The position numbers and the translations under genes are program-made. Positions 17,769 to 25,401 of a stretch of 64,000 nucleotides of DNA are shown piece after piece. The notes under the pieces are model-generated. The model searched no databases, was not told where the DNA came from, and saw only the letters and a list, made by a program, of their open reading frames with translations. The DNA lies in the NCBI RefSeq assembly GCF_025947065.1, contig NZ_CP109994.1, positions 1,364,001 to 1,428,000 of the forward strand, written 5' to 3'. This DNA is from Flavobacterium sp. N1736. Its GTDB lineage: Bacteria; Bacteroidota; Bacteroidia; Flavobacteriales; Flavobacteriaceae. Numbering within the stretch: the first letter of the stretch is position 1; each line of letters starts with the position of its first letter.

Positions 17769-18236
17769 ATGGAACAAAAAACAAAAATTGACGCTCAGGA
17801 AGGTAAACAGGAATTAGTAATTACGAGAGAATTCGATTTGCCTTTAGAATTACTTTTTAAAGCGTATGAAGATCCTGAAATTGTAGCGCAATGGATGGGA
17901 ACAAAAGTGCTTAAACTTGAGAATAAAAAACATGGCGGTTATCAATTTGAAACTTCTGATGCCAACGGAAACGTGGCTTTTAAGGCAAACGGAACTATTC
18001 ATGAATTTAGTTTGAATGAAAGAATCATCAGAACTTTTGAAATGGAAAATTCTCCTTTTGCAGTTCAGCTTGAATTTCTGGAATTTGAAAAACTTACCGA
18101 CGAAACAAGTAAACTAACTATGCAAATTGTTTACAAAAGTATAGAATTACGAGATCAAATGTTGAAATTACCATTTGCTCAAGGATTAAATATGGCGCAT
18201 AACAGATTGCAGGATGTGGTGAGGAAGTTAGTTTAG
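17769..18236 (+). CDS. SRPBCC (AHSA1/START-like) domain protein
   Basis: A 155-residue helix-grip protein of the AHSA1 type. EFDLPLELLFKAYEDPEIVAQWMG (about 23-46) is the family signature, followed by the beta-sheet with YQFETSDANGNVAFKANGTI and a long C-terminal helix with QGLNMAHNRLQDVV. The hydrophobic cavity may bind a lipid or other small ligand. It is the downstream partner of the ArsR repressor, so it is likely controlled by whatever that senses. Confidence 0.9.
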   Translation: MEQKTKIDAQEGKQELVITREFDLPLELLFKAYEDPEIVAQWMGTKVLKLENKKHGGYQFETSDANGNVAFKANGTIHEFSLNERIIRTFEMENSPFAVQLEFLEFEKLTDETSKLTMQIVYKSIELRDQMLKLPFAQGLNMAHNRLQDVVRKLV

Positions 18237-18240
18237 ACTT

Positions 18241-18357
18241 TCAGTCTCGGTTTACAGTTTACAGTCTCAGTTTACAGTCTCAGTTTACAGTCTCAGTTTA
18301 CAGTCTCAGTTTACAGTTTACAGTTTACAATTCACAGTTTACAATTCACAGTTTTCA
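18241..18357. repeat. Tandem repeat of a CAGTCTCAGTTTA unit
   Basis: About 117 bases made from the 13-base unit CAGTCTCAGTTTA and a shorter CAGTTTA form, decaying to ACAATTCACAGTTT at the right. A single inverted copy occurs at about 32747-32767. It is intergenic, between the SRPBCC gene and the DoxX-like gene. Confidence 0.8.
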
Positions 18358-18360
18358 GGT

Positions 18361-18387
18361 TGTTACGCTGAGCCAAGTCAAAGCGCG
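18361..18387. repeat. Dispersed TACGCTGA-CCAAGTC-AAGCGC repeat
   Basis: A copy of a family also seen at 18979-19004 and, degenerate, at 19806-19830. All three contain an ACGCTGA core, and the first two also share AAGTC(A/G)AAGCGC. Confidence 0.55.
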
Positions 18388-18390
18388 TTT

Positions 18391-18404
18391 TTTACATTTG
18401 TAAA
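18391..18404. promoter_or_regulatory. TTTAC-ATTT-GTAAA palindrome over a -7 box
   Basis: A five-base-arm palindrome with a four-base spacer. It contains a TACATTTG -7 box (18393-18400) for the DoxX-like gene 60 bases downstream. Similar palindromes occur at 19850 and near 48.3-48.6 kb. Confidence 0.5.
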
Positions 18405-18459
18405 CTATATTCCCGAAATATTTAAAAAATCATATACAAACAATTTAAAATTATAAATC

Positions 18460-18843
18460 ATGACAAAAAGAAATAAAATTATTTATTGGATTGCAACACT
18501 TTGGCTTGCATTAGGAATGACATCAACGGGAATTGTACAGGTAATAAAATTAAAGGAAGAAGCTGATATGATGAAGCATTTGGGATATCCGCTTTATTTT
18601 TTGACGATTCTTGGTATTTGGAAAATTTTGGGTGTTATCGCAATTCTAATACCTAAATTTCCGTTATTAAAAGAATGGACTTATGCCGGTTTCTTTTTTG
18701 CCATGACCGGAGCTATTTTTTCTCATTTGGCTTGCGGAGATGAAGCTATAGCGCTTTTTGGACCAACATTATTACTTGTTTTAACAATAGTTTCTTGGTA
18801 TTTTAGACCTGCTGAGAGAAAAGTTTCCAGTTTCAGTTCTTAG
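18460..18843 (+). CDS. DoxX-like membrane protein
   Basis: A 127-residue four-helix membrane protein of the DoxX type. Segments are about 8-26, 44-66, 72-92 and 99-115, with the family feature WKILGVIAILIPKFPLLKEWTYAGF in the second and third. DoxX proteins are small inner-membrane proteins sometimes linked to redox or thiosulfate chemistry; the role here is unknown. It sits between the ArsR operon and the DNA-repair gene, and a TTTACATTTGTAAA palindrome lies over its probable promoter. Confidence 0.85.
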   Translation: MTKRNKIIYWIATLWLALGMTSTGIVQVIKLKEEADMMKHLGYPLYFLTILGIWKILGVIAILIPKFPLLKEWTYAGFFFAMTGAIFSHLACGDEAIALFGPTLLLVLTIVSWYFRPAERKVSSFSS

Positions 18844-18978
18844 TTTTCAGACTTTCACGCAGATTTTAAAAAAATTTAAGCAGATGCACACAGATTATCT
18901 AAATTTTATCTGCTAAAATCTGCTGAATCTGCGTGAAATATTTTTCTTAATTTTAATATTTACAAAAAGATCTAACCT

Positions 18979-19004
18979 TGTCACGCTGAACGAAGTCGAA
19001 GCGC
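18979..19004. repeat. Dispersed CACGCTGAACGAAGTC-type repeat
   Basis: A second copy of the family at 18361-18387, directly followed by the heptamer array. Confidence 0.55.
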
Positions 19005-19074
19005 AACCTGAAACCTGAAACCTGAAACCTGAAACCTGAAACCTGAAACTTGAAACCTGAAACTTGAAACTTGA
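19005..19074. repeat. Heptamer array AACCTGA x10
   Basis: Ten consecutive seven-base units, seven AACCTGA and three AACTTGA, ending 13 bases before the ATG of the DNA-alkylation-repair gene. A shorter, looser relative is at about 19863-19895. Copy-number change would alter the leader length. Confidence 0.9.
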
Positions 19075-19087
19075 AACTTTTTTCAAC

Positions 19088-19758
19088 ATGAACTTAAATT
19101 CAAAAGAAATACTCGCACAGCTAAAAAGTTTGAGCAACGAAAAAATGATAATTCATAATAAAAAATTTGGCGCCGGAGATAATCAGTTTGGCGTTAAAAT
19201 GGGTGATATTCGGGCCTTGGCAAAGAAAATAAAAACCAATCATGAACTCGCACTGGAACTTTGGAACACAGAAAATGTCGATGCCAGATTTTTAGCTATT
19301 TTAATTATTGATCCTAAAAAACTATCTCACGACGAAATAAACAGACTGGTAAAATCTGAAAATTTCCGCACGTTGCAGACTGGCTGTATACAAATGTTAT
19401 CAAAGTATTTCCTGATCATGAAAGTTTGCGCAAAGAATGGATGCAATCATCTGATATTATGCAGGCTCGTGCCGGCTGGAGCTTAACAAGCGGCGCCGTA
19501 GTTAGAAATCCTGATATTCTGGACTTCCCTGCACTTTTGGATCGAATCGAAGCTGAAATGTCAAAAGCAGCTCCTGAAGTGCAATGGACAATGAATAATA
19601 CGCTGGCAAATATCGGAATTAATCATCCTGAGTATCGTGAACGCGCACTTCGCATTGGTGAAAAATTAGGCATTTACAAAGATTATCCCGTTTCTAAAGG
19701 CTGTACCTCGCCTTTTGCTCCAATTTGGATAAATGAAATGGTAAGAAGACAGAAATAA
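19088..19758 (+). pseudogene. DNA alkylation repair protein (AlkD-like), frameshifted
   Basis: Two overlapping reading frames cover one DNA-alkylation-repair (HEAT-like) protein. The first frame, from ATG 19088, reads NKKFGAGDNQFGVKMGDIRALAKKI and on to KSENF; it then changes sense. The other frame, already in register by GTT at 19372, continues VADWLYTNVIKVFPDHE, LRKEWMQ and the C-terminal ARAGWSLTSGAVVRN. One base appears to be missing between about 19360 and 19372. Family members of about 225 residues open DNA-alkyl lesions as glycosylases. The break is either a real pseudogene or a base-calling error. A heptamer array lies directly upstream. Confidence 0.85.
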
Positions 19759-19805
19759 AATTGTTTCAGGTTTAAAGTTATGAGTTTCACGTTTCAAGTT
19801 TCAAG

Positions 19806-19830
19806 TTGTCACGCTGAATGGTCTCGAAAA
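19806..19830. repeat. Degenerate copy of the CACGCTGAA repeat
   Basis: TTGTCACGCTGAA followed by a changed right half. It is the third member of the family at 18361 and 18979. Confidence 0.4.
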
Positions 19831-19849
19831 TTTTGGAAAAAACGTTTTT

Positions 19850-19863
19850 TTTACATTTGTAAA
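19850..19863. promoter_or_regulatory. TTTAC-ATTT-GTAAA palindrome upstream of DUF4256
   Basis: Base-for-base the same 14 bases as at 18391-18404. It contains TACATTTG (19852-19859), the likely -7 box of the DUF4256 gene that starts at 19944. Confidence 0.5.
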
Positions 19864-19943
19864 CTTGAAACATGAAACCTGAAACATGAAACCTGAACTT
19901 TAACCCTGAAACTTTTTTTAATTCACAATCAAATAATTAAAAT

Positions 19944-20501
19944 ATGAAAAATACGTTAGCAGCAGAAGCATCTGAAGCATTACTTAAAGTACTTAGAAAA
20001 CGTTTTGAAGATAATATGAACCGTCACAAAGGTTTAGATTGGGACAAAATTCAGGCAAAACTAGAAGCAAATCCGCAAAAACTTTGGTCGCTTGATGAAA
20101 TGGAAAGAACTGAAGGTGAACCCGATGTTGTAGGTTACGACAACAAAACCGACGAATATATTTTTTACGATTGTTCGACAGAAAGCCCAAAAGGACGCAG
20201 AAGTATCTGTTACGACCATGAAGCGCTCGAAAAACGAAAAGAGCACAAACCAAATGACAGCGCCATAAATATGGCTGCCAATATGGGAATTGAAATTTTA
20301 ACAGAAGAAGAATACAAAGAACTTCAAAAACTGGGGAAATTTGATGCCAAAACATCAAGCTGGATTGCAACGCCCGCAGAAATTAGAAAACTTGGCGGTG
20401 CAATATTTTCAGATTTCAGGTATAATACCGTTTTTGTGTATCACAATGGTGCAGATTCTTATTATGCGGCCAGAGGATTTCGCGGTTCATTGCGAGTTTA
20501 A
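19944..20501 (+). CDS. DUF4256 domain-containing protein
   Basis: A 185-residue soluble protein of the DUF4256 family. The visible conserved blocks are LRKRFEDNMNRHKGLDWDKI (about 17-36), PDVVGYDNKTDEYIFYDCSTE (59-79), SPKGRRSICYDHEAL (80-94), and a C-terminal DFRYNTVFVYHNGADSYYAARGFRG. No signal peptide is present. Function is not established. It ends in a strong terminator. Similar ArsR-SRPBCC-DoxX-DUF4256 neighbours are known in related bacteria, so this may be one functional group. Confidence 0.85.
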   Translation: MKNTLAAEASEALLKVLRKRFEDNMNRHKGLDWDKIQAKLEANPQKLWSLDEMERTEGEPDVVGYDNKTDEYIFYDCSTESPKGRRSICYDHEALEKRKEHKPNDSAINMAANMGIEILTEEEYKELQKLGKFDAKTSSWIATPAEIRKLGGAIFSDFRYNTVFVYHNGADSYYAARGFRGSLRV

Positions 20502-20522
20502 GTTATTTGAAGCTATAACAAT

Positions 20523-20552
20523 AAAAACTCCATTAAAAATAATGGAGTTTTT
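20523..20552. terminator. Bidirectional terminator after DUF4256
   Basis: A perfect 13-base-pair stem AAAAACTCCATTA (20523-20535) and TAATGGAGTTTTT (20540-20552), with A and T tracts on either side. It serves DUF4256 and the convergent PepSY-like gene. The core ACTCCATTA/TAATGGAGT recurs in the hairpins of the XRE array. Confidence 0.8.
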
Positions 20553-20554
20553 AT

Positions 20555-20994
20555 TTAATCGTTGTCTTTTTTATCTTTTAGAATTTTCCCTTCTTTGGTA
20601 AATTCTAAATCAATTTTATTCGTTAAATCTACATCCAGATCTTTGTGTCCGTAGTCAATATGCGTAATTTTTCGTTTGGATGATTTTTTGCCACATAATC
20701 TTTTACCGATTGTGGAATAAAAGTGGTTGGAATTGGTTTATCACCGCCGTCAACTTCGCGATATGAACCGTCTTTCCAAAATTCGACTTCGGTTCCGTCT
20801 TTTAATTTTACTTCGTAGCCTTTTTCGCCATGTTCGGCATCTTTTTTAGCAACGTCTACACTTGTATTGCTAAAATATTTTTTCAAAAATTCCTGTGCCG
20901 GTTGTGGCAATTCAGAGACTTCTATTTTCTTTTGGGCGTTTGCCGATATTACAAATCCTAATAATAATGCGGCTGATAAAACTCTTATTTTCAT
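20555..20994 (-). pseudogene. Secreted PepSY-like protein, frameshifted
   Basis: The frame from ATG 20994 encodes a signal peptide (MKIRVLSAALLLGFVISANA) and a PepSY-like beta-lactamase-inhibitor fold with VSELPQPAQEFLKKYF and GTEVEFWKDGSYREVDGG. It then reaches KNHPNEKLRI and continues out of register. The next frame, from CGA at 20674, gives RKITHIDYGHKDLDVDLTNK and a normal C-terminus ending KKDND. One base is missing at about 20672-20677. It is probably a 145-residue periplasmic protein. Whether the gene is broken or this is a sequence error cannot be settled here. Confidence 0.8.
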
Positions 20995-21093
20995 GATTTT
21001 ACGTATTAAAATTTATTTTAATTACTAATTTACAATAAGTTAAAAAACATTCAAATTGCTTTAAGAAAATTTTAGTTTTATTGAACCTCCGCT

Positions 21094-21115
21094 CCTGCAA
21101 GGTTTTCAAAACCTT
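21094..21115. repeat. Palindromic repeat AAGGTTTTCAAAACCTT, copy 1
   Basis: AAGGTTTT and AAAACCTT arms around one base, preceded by CCTGC. It is a member of a dispersed intergenic palindrome family with copies at 21164 and 29346. Confidence 0.7.
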
Positions 21116-21163
21116 TTTGGTGTTTTCATTTATGTAGTAACAATTGTTGATGCTGAAATCATA

Positions 21164-21190
21164 CCTACAAGGTTTTGAAAACCTTGCAGG
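21164..21190. repeat. Palindromic repeat AAGGTTTTGAAAACCTT, copy 2
   Basis: The same family with full outer arms: CCTACAAGG and CCTTGCAGG surround the core. It lies upstream of the Crp/Fnr gene. Confidence 0.75.
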
Positions 21191-21259
21191 AAAAAATGTA
21201 AATACTTTTTTTTGCCAAATGACAAATTCTGTAAAAATAACTTTGATTAACTTGCAGCT

Positions 21260-21829
21260 ATGAAAGAATTTATAGACTACATACTACAATTTGGCAGTTT
21301 AAACGAACACCAAATTGAGCTAATCTCAAAAAAAGCAACTGAACTAGAGCTTCAAAAAGACGACTATTTTTCTGAAGCAGGAAAAATTTCAAATCAGGTT
21401 GGTTTTGTTTTAGAAGGAATTGTTCGGGTTTGTTATTACAATAATAAAGGCGAAGAAATTACTAAATATTTCATCGACGAAAATAATCTGGTGGTTGATT
21501 TGGAGAGTTTTGAAACTGAAACTCCTTCAACTGCTTATGTTCAGGCTACAACAGATTGTAAAATTCTTATTTTTTCGAGAAAGAACTGGAGGGAACTTTC
21601 AGACACCATTATTGGCTGGGATGCTATTGTACATAAGCTTATTTCGAAAGCATTGCGTCAAAAAGTAGAAAGGCGAAGCCCGTTAGTTTCAGAAGATGCC
21701 ACTACCCGATATTTGATGTTTTTAGAGATTTATCCGAATATTGTGAATCGTGTTCCACTTTCGTATGTGGCTTCGTATTTAGGAATTACACAATCATCTT
21801 TAAGCCGAATTAGAAAAAATATCCGCTAA
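21260..21829 (+). CDS. Crp/Fnr-family transcription regulator
   Basis: A 189-residue regulator. The cyclic-nucleotide-binding barrel (about 20-125) shows FSEAGKISNQVGFVLEGIVRVCYYNNKGEEIT and the central helix starts with SRKNWREL. The C-terminal helix-turn-helix is VPLSYVASYLGITQSSLSRIRKN, short as in Bacteroidota Crp-like factors. No Fnr-type Cys cluster is present. The effector is unknown. Two palindromic repeats lie just upstream. It may control the SDR gene 78 bases downstream, which is inference from position. Confidence 0.9.
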   Translation: MKEFIDYILQFGSLNEHQIELISKKATELELQKDDYFSEAGKISNQVGFVLEGIVRVCYYNNKGEEITKYFIDENNLVVDLESFETETPSTAYVQATTDCKILIFSRKNWRELSDTIIGWDAIVHKLISKALRQKVERRSPLVSEDATTRYLMFLEIYPNIVNRVPLSYVASYLGITQSSLSRIRKNIR

Positions 21830-21907
21830 AGTTGCTTTTTGTCATTTGGCAAATGATTCTATTTTAAAACGAAAGAAATTTGCGGTATTAATTTAAAAAT
21901 AAGAAAA

Positions 21908-22645
21908 ATGAAAATAGTTTTAATTACCGGAGCAAACAGAAGTATTGGATTGGAAACAACCAAACAACTTTCTAAAAAGGGATTATTTGTATATTTAGGT
22001 ACGCGTGATCTTGAAAAAGGCAAAGCCGTTGTTAAAGAATTAAATGAAAACGGATATGAAAATATCAAAGCCATTGAAATAGATGTTACCAAACCGGACT
22101 CGATTTTGGCTGCAAAAAACACAATTGAAAACGAGCAGGGAAAATTAGATATTTTGATAAATAATGCCGGAATTAGCGGTGAACTTCCTCAAAGTGCTTT
22201 AAATACGGCTGTAAAAGACATTCAGAATGTTTTTGATACTAACTTTTTTGGTGTAATCAGTGTAACGCAGGCATTTATAGAATTACTTAAAAAATCAGAT
22301 AGTCCAATAATAAGCAATATCACTTCGGGACTTGGGTCTTTAACGCTGCACAGCGATCCTAACTGGAAATATTACAATTTTAAAGCGACAAGTTATGTCA
22401 CTTCAAAAGCTGCTTTAAACGCTTATACCATTACTTTGTCTTTTGAATTAAAGGATTTAGGATTTAAAGTAAACGCAATCGATCCGGGTTATACCGCAAC
22501 AGATTTTAATCATCATTCTGGTCCTGGAACTGTTGAAAGTGCAGCAGCTTTTGTAATCAAACATACTTTAACGGACGAAAACGGACCTACAGGAAAATTT
22601 TTCAGTAATGATATTGAAGATGAAACTGAGGTAAGTCCTTGGTAG
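21908..22645 (+). CDS. SDR-family NAD(P)-dependent oxidoreductase
   Basis: A 245-residue short-chain dehydrogenase. The TG(A)NRSIG cofactor loop occurs in VLITGANRSIGLE (4-16), ILINNAGISG near 81-90, and the catalytic Tyr and Lys in SYVTSKAALNAY. The Ser of the triad is in NITSGLGS. Cofactor selection is uncertain. It is co-oriented with and close to the Crp/Fnr gene. The substrate is unknown. Confidence 0.9.
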   Translation: MKIVLITGANRSIGLETTKQLSKKGLFVYLGTRDLEKGKAVVKELNENGYENIKAIEIDVTKPDSILAAKNTIENEQGKLDILINNAGISGELPQSALNTAVKDIQNVFDTNFFGVISVTQAFIELLKKSDSPIISNITSGLGSLTLHSDPNWKYYNFKATSYVTSKAALNAYTITLSFELKDLGFKVNAIDPGYTATDFNHHSGPGTVESAAAFVIKHTLTDENGPTGKFFSNDIEDETEVSPW

Positions 22646-22666
22646 GAAGATTATAATTTTAAAAAC

Positions 22667-22697
22667 AAAAGGGATATCTCATTGAGATATCCCTTTT
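22667..22697. terminator. Bidirectional terminator, SDR and ankyrin genes
   Basis: A perfect 14-base-pair stem AAAAGGGATATCTC (22667-22680) and GAGATATCCCTTTT (22684-22697) with a three-base loop. It lies between the convergent SDR gene and the ankyrin gene. Confidence 0.85.
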
Positions 22698-22716
22698 TGA
22701 TTTCTGAACTATTTAG

Positions 22717-23226
22717 TTACTTTAACAGTTTTTCAATAGTTTCATTTTCTTGTAATTGGGCATGATTCAAAGCTGTTTTTCCAAAACGATCTGTAATTTT
22801 TGTATCCGCTTTAGCGTCAAGCAACAGTTGTATTATTTCGGTATGACCAAATGTGGCAGCAAAAATAAGTGCCGTTGCATTGTTTGCATTTACTTGGTTT
22901 ACATCTGTTCCTTTCTTTATTAAAAGAGCGGCAAGGTTTGTATATCCTTTAAAAGCGGCTCCCATTAAGGCAGTGTTTCCGGCAGAATCTCCTGTATTAA
23001 TATCTACATTTGCATTCAATAAAAACTGAACAGCTTCGGGATTATTGTTATAAACAGCAATTATAAGTGGTGTAAAACCTCGGGAATCGGCTTTGTTTAA
23101 ATCTACTCCGGCGTTTTTAAAACCGGCGAGTTCTGAGATATTATTATTGCGTGCAGCCGAAACCGGATCCTGCGCAAAAACATTCCCTGAAAATACCAGC
23201 AAACAAGAAAAGATAAATAGTTTCAT
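22717..23226 (-). CDS. Periplasmic ankyrin-repeat protein, catalase partner
   Basis: A 169-residue secreted protein: signal peptide MKLFIFSCLLVFSGNVFAQ, then about four ankyrin repeats, each with the G-x-T-P/A-L-x-x-A pattern (RGFTPLIIAVYNN, AGNTALMGAAFKG, NATALIFAATFGH, FGKTALNHAQ). It starts three bases after the catalase stop. In other bacteria an ankyrin protein follows a periplasmic catalase (KatB-AnkB in Pseudomonas), where it supports catalase activity. The same pairing is visible here, so its role is inferred from that precedent. Confidence 0.9.
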   Translation of the reverse strand: MKLFIFSCLLVFSGNVFAQDPVSAARNNNISELAGFKNAGVDLNKADSRGFTPLIIAVYNNNPEAVQFLLNANVDINTGDSAGNTALMGAAFKGYTNLAALLIKKGTDVNQVNANNATALIFAATFGHTEIIQLLLDAKADTKITDRFGKTALNHAQLQENETIEKLLK

Positions 23227-23229
23227 ACT

Positions 23230-24753
23230 CTAGCTTTTTAATAATTTTGTAACATCTTCACGGCTTAATTTCAGTTCTTTTGCAAGACGTGAACCGTATT
23301 CAGAATCTGCTTCGTAGAAATACGAAACCATTTTTGCTACCACTTTCTGATCTTTTACTTGTTTCAATGCGCCTGATAAATTGCTAATTAAAGCATCTTT
23401 GTCTTTTTTGCTAAAAGAACGATATAATTGTCCTGCTTGTACAAAATCACTTGGCTTCGAAATTCTAGCTTGTCTGGTTTCTACTTCTGGAAATTCTGCT
23501 TTTACATATTTAAATTTAGGAGAATCAACAACTTTTGGTTTCGAAGATGATGGCTGATAATTTACTTCTCCGCTTTGTTTTTTAATACTCATAAAACCAT
23601 CCTGATTATAAGATGTTACGGTGTTTTTTGGAGCATTTACCGGAAGCTGTAAAAAGTTTCCGCCTAAACGATAACGCTGTGTATCAGGATAAGAGAATAA
23701 ACGCCCTTGCAGTAATTTATCTTCACTTGGTTCAATACCGGGAACAAGAGTTCCGGGTGAAAAAGCGGCTTGTTCTACTTCCTGAAAAAAGTTTTCGGCA
23801 TTACGGTTTAATGTCATTGTACCCACAAGTACTGGTTTTGCAACGCTTTCAGACCATGTTTTGGTTGGATCTACAGCATTATAATATAATGCCTTGAAAT
23901 CTTCTTTTTTCAACATTTGAACATATAAATCCCATTTTGGAAATTTACCGTCATTAATAGAATTGTACAAATCCAGTGAAGCATGTTCTATTTGTGTACT
24001 CTGAATTTTGTTGGCTTCATCTTGCGAAAGATTGCGTTCGCCTTGTTGTGATTTCCAGGTATATTTTACATACGTTACTTCTTCTTTATCATTTATCCAT
24101 TTAAAAGCATGAACTCCTGAACCGTTCATTTCTCTATAGTTTGCAGGTATTCCAAAGTCTGAAAATAACCATGTCAGCATGTGTGTAGATTCCGGAATAT
24201 TGGCAAAAAAGTCAAATACACGTTTTGGATCTGATGCTCCGTTTGTTACCGGCGATGGTTTAAAAGCATGAACCATGTCCGGGAATTTTATAGCATCACG
24301 AATAAAGAAAACCGGAAGATTGTTTCCTACTAAATCATAATTTCCCTGTTCTGTATAAAATTTCACTGCAAAACCACGCGGATCACGATAGGTTTCCGGT
24401 GATCCTTTTGGATGTACAACGGTTGAAAATCGTACGAAAAGAGGTGTTTTTTTTCCTGCCTATGCTAAGAAACCTGCTTTTGTTACATCTGAAAAATCTG
24501 CTGCAGCAACAAATTCTCCGTAAGCTCCGGCGCCACGCGGGTGAACGACTCTTTCCGGAATACGTTCTCTGTCGAAAGCGGCTAATTTTTCGATAAGATG
24601 AATATCTTCAAGCAAAACTTGTCCGTTATTGCCAATTGTTTTCGAATTTTGATTGTCACCAACAACAGAACCTGTGTTTGTAGTAAGTGCCTGCGCAAAA
24701 GAAGATGTTGCTGCCATCATTAATCCTGCTAAAAATGCTACTCTTTTGATCAT
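23230..24753 (-). pseudogene. Periplasmic heme catalase with an in-frame TAG codon
   Basis: A 507-codon catalase with a signal peptide ([21 protein letters not shown]). The catalytic His is in [13 protein letters not shown] (codon 71), Asn in DLVGNNLP (codon 144) and the heme-ligand Tyr in RLFSYPDTQRYRLGG (codon 355). An in-frame TAG at 24462-24460 (codon 98) lies between TKAGFLA and AGKKTPLFVRF, where catalases usually have a charged or polar residue. Reading frame continuity is intact on both sides, so this is a nonsense change and not a frameshift. A GTG at 24366 is not a credible restart because it lies past the catalytic His. Ankyrin partner gene downstream. Confidence 0.88.
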
Positions 24754-24778
24754 AGTATTTAAATTAAAAGTTAATCCT

Positions 24779-24786
24779 CAAAAATA
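24779..24786 (-). promoter_or_regulatory. Possible -7 box of the catalase gene
   Basis: TATTTTTG on the minus strand, 26 bases before the ATG. No matching -33 element was recognised, so this is tentative. Confidence 0.35.
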
Positions 24787-24940
24787 GCTTTGGTTATTAA
24801 GGTTTTCCTATCAATACAATCGTTATTGCTTATTGTATTATAAGAAAATTCTGCTTTTAATTAAATAAAAAGGTAAGAACTTGATTATGATATAGATCGG
24901 ATATAATAAATCAAAAAAATTAAATTTAACTGAGGTAATT

Positions 24941-25294
24941 TTAACTACCAATAATTTTTTTTCTGTGTTCCATTCCCCAATCTGTCAGGTTATTAATTAT
25001 AGTTTGAAGCGTTTTGCCGTGATCTGTAAGTTCATATTGAACCGTGATGGGCTGCGTATCGAGAACTGTTCTTTTTATCAATTGATTTACTTCTAGTTCT
25101 TTCAATTCCTTACTCAGCATTTTGTTTGAAATTCCCACAACATCATTCAAAATGTCTGAGAATCTTCTTTTGTTATAATAACAAACAGACGAAATAATCG
25201 AGATTTTCCATTTGCCGCTTAGCACGTCCATGGAGTCCTGGACTGCCATCATCTCCTTTTTGTGTAGTTCTTTTTCAAGTGGTTTACATTCCAT
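24941..25294 (-). CDS. HxlR-family transcription regulator
   Basis: A 117-residue winged-helix regulator. CKPLEKELHKKEMMAVQDSM leads into LSGKWKISIISS (about 25-36), the family signature; the recognition helix region is RRFSDILNDVVGISNKMLSKELKELE and the wing is YELTDHGKTLQ. The Cys at position 3 is near the N-terminus, as in redox-sensing HxlR proteins, but that is not diagnostic. It is divergent from two SDR genes and separated by a stretch with six GTTAC words. Confidence 0.9.
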   Translation of the reverse strand: MECKPLEKELHKKEMMAVQDSMDVLSGKWKISIISSVCYYNKRRFSDILNDVVGISNKMLSKELKELEVNQLIKRTVLDTQPITVQYELTDHGKTLQTIINNLTDWGMEHRKKIIGS

Positions 25295-25297
25295 AAT

Positions 25298-25345
25298 GTT
25301 ACTTTGTTACTTCGAGGTTACTGTTACTTTTAGTTACAAAGTTAC
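25298..25345. promoter_or_regulatory. HxlR operator region: six GTTAC repeats
   Basis: GTTAC occurs at 25298, 25306, 25317, 25323, 25333 and 25341, six times in 48 bases. The outer part is also an inverted repeat: ACTTTGT (25301-25307) and ACAAAGT (25336-25342). It lies directly between the HxlR ATG and the SDR operon. Confidence 0.6.
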
Positions 25346-25365
25346 TAAAATAAATTAATCTGCTA

Positions 25366-25373
25366 TAAATTTG
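25366..25373 (+). promoter_or_regulatory. -7 box of the SDR operon
   Basis: TAAATTTG, 29 bases before the ATG at 25402 and just downstream of the GTTAC array. No clear -33 box, so a regulator-dependent promoter is possible. Confidence 0.4.
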
Positions 25374-25401
25374 CATCGTTAAACATTAAGAAAATATAAA
25401 A

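Noticed and set aside
19005..19074. Possible CRISPR array from regular repeats
   Set aside because: The units are seven bases with no spacers, so this is a simple tandem repeat. No cas gene is present.
18913..19137. Minus-strand 74-residue ORF with repeating FRFQVSG
   Set aside because: It is only the translation of the heptamer array, not a protein-coding gene.
19993..20370. Minus-strand 125-residue ORF opposite DUF4256
   Set aside because: DUF4256 is clearly the coding frame, and the ORF is a shadow of it.
23613..23897. Plus-strand ORF inside the catalase
   Set aside because: It is antisense to a well-conserved catalase region and has no recognisable protein.
23230..24366. Catalase as a separate shorter gene starting at GTG 24366
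   Set aside because: The GTG lies after the catalytic His and inside a conserved strand, so a protein from there would be inactive; the TAG-interrupted full gene is the better reading.
24460..24462. Stop-codon reassignment or pyrrolysine use at the catalase TAG
   Set aside because: Many other genes in the window would be affected by TAG reassignment, and no suppressor tRNA or pyl gene is seen. A nonsense mutation is simpler.
24399..24596. Plus-strand 65-residue ORF at the catalase stop
   Set aside because: It lies opposite the catalase coding strand and resembles a shadow frame; it has no start context.
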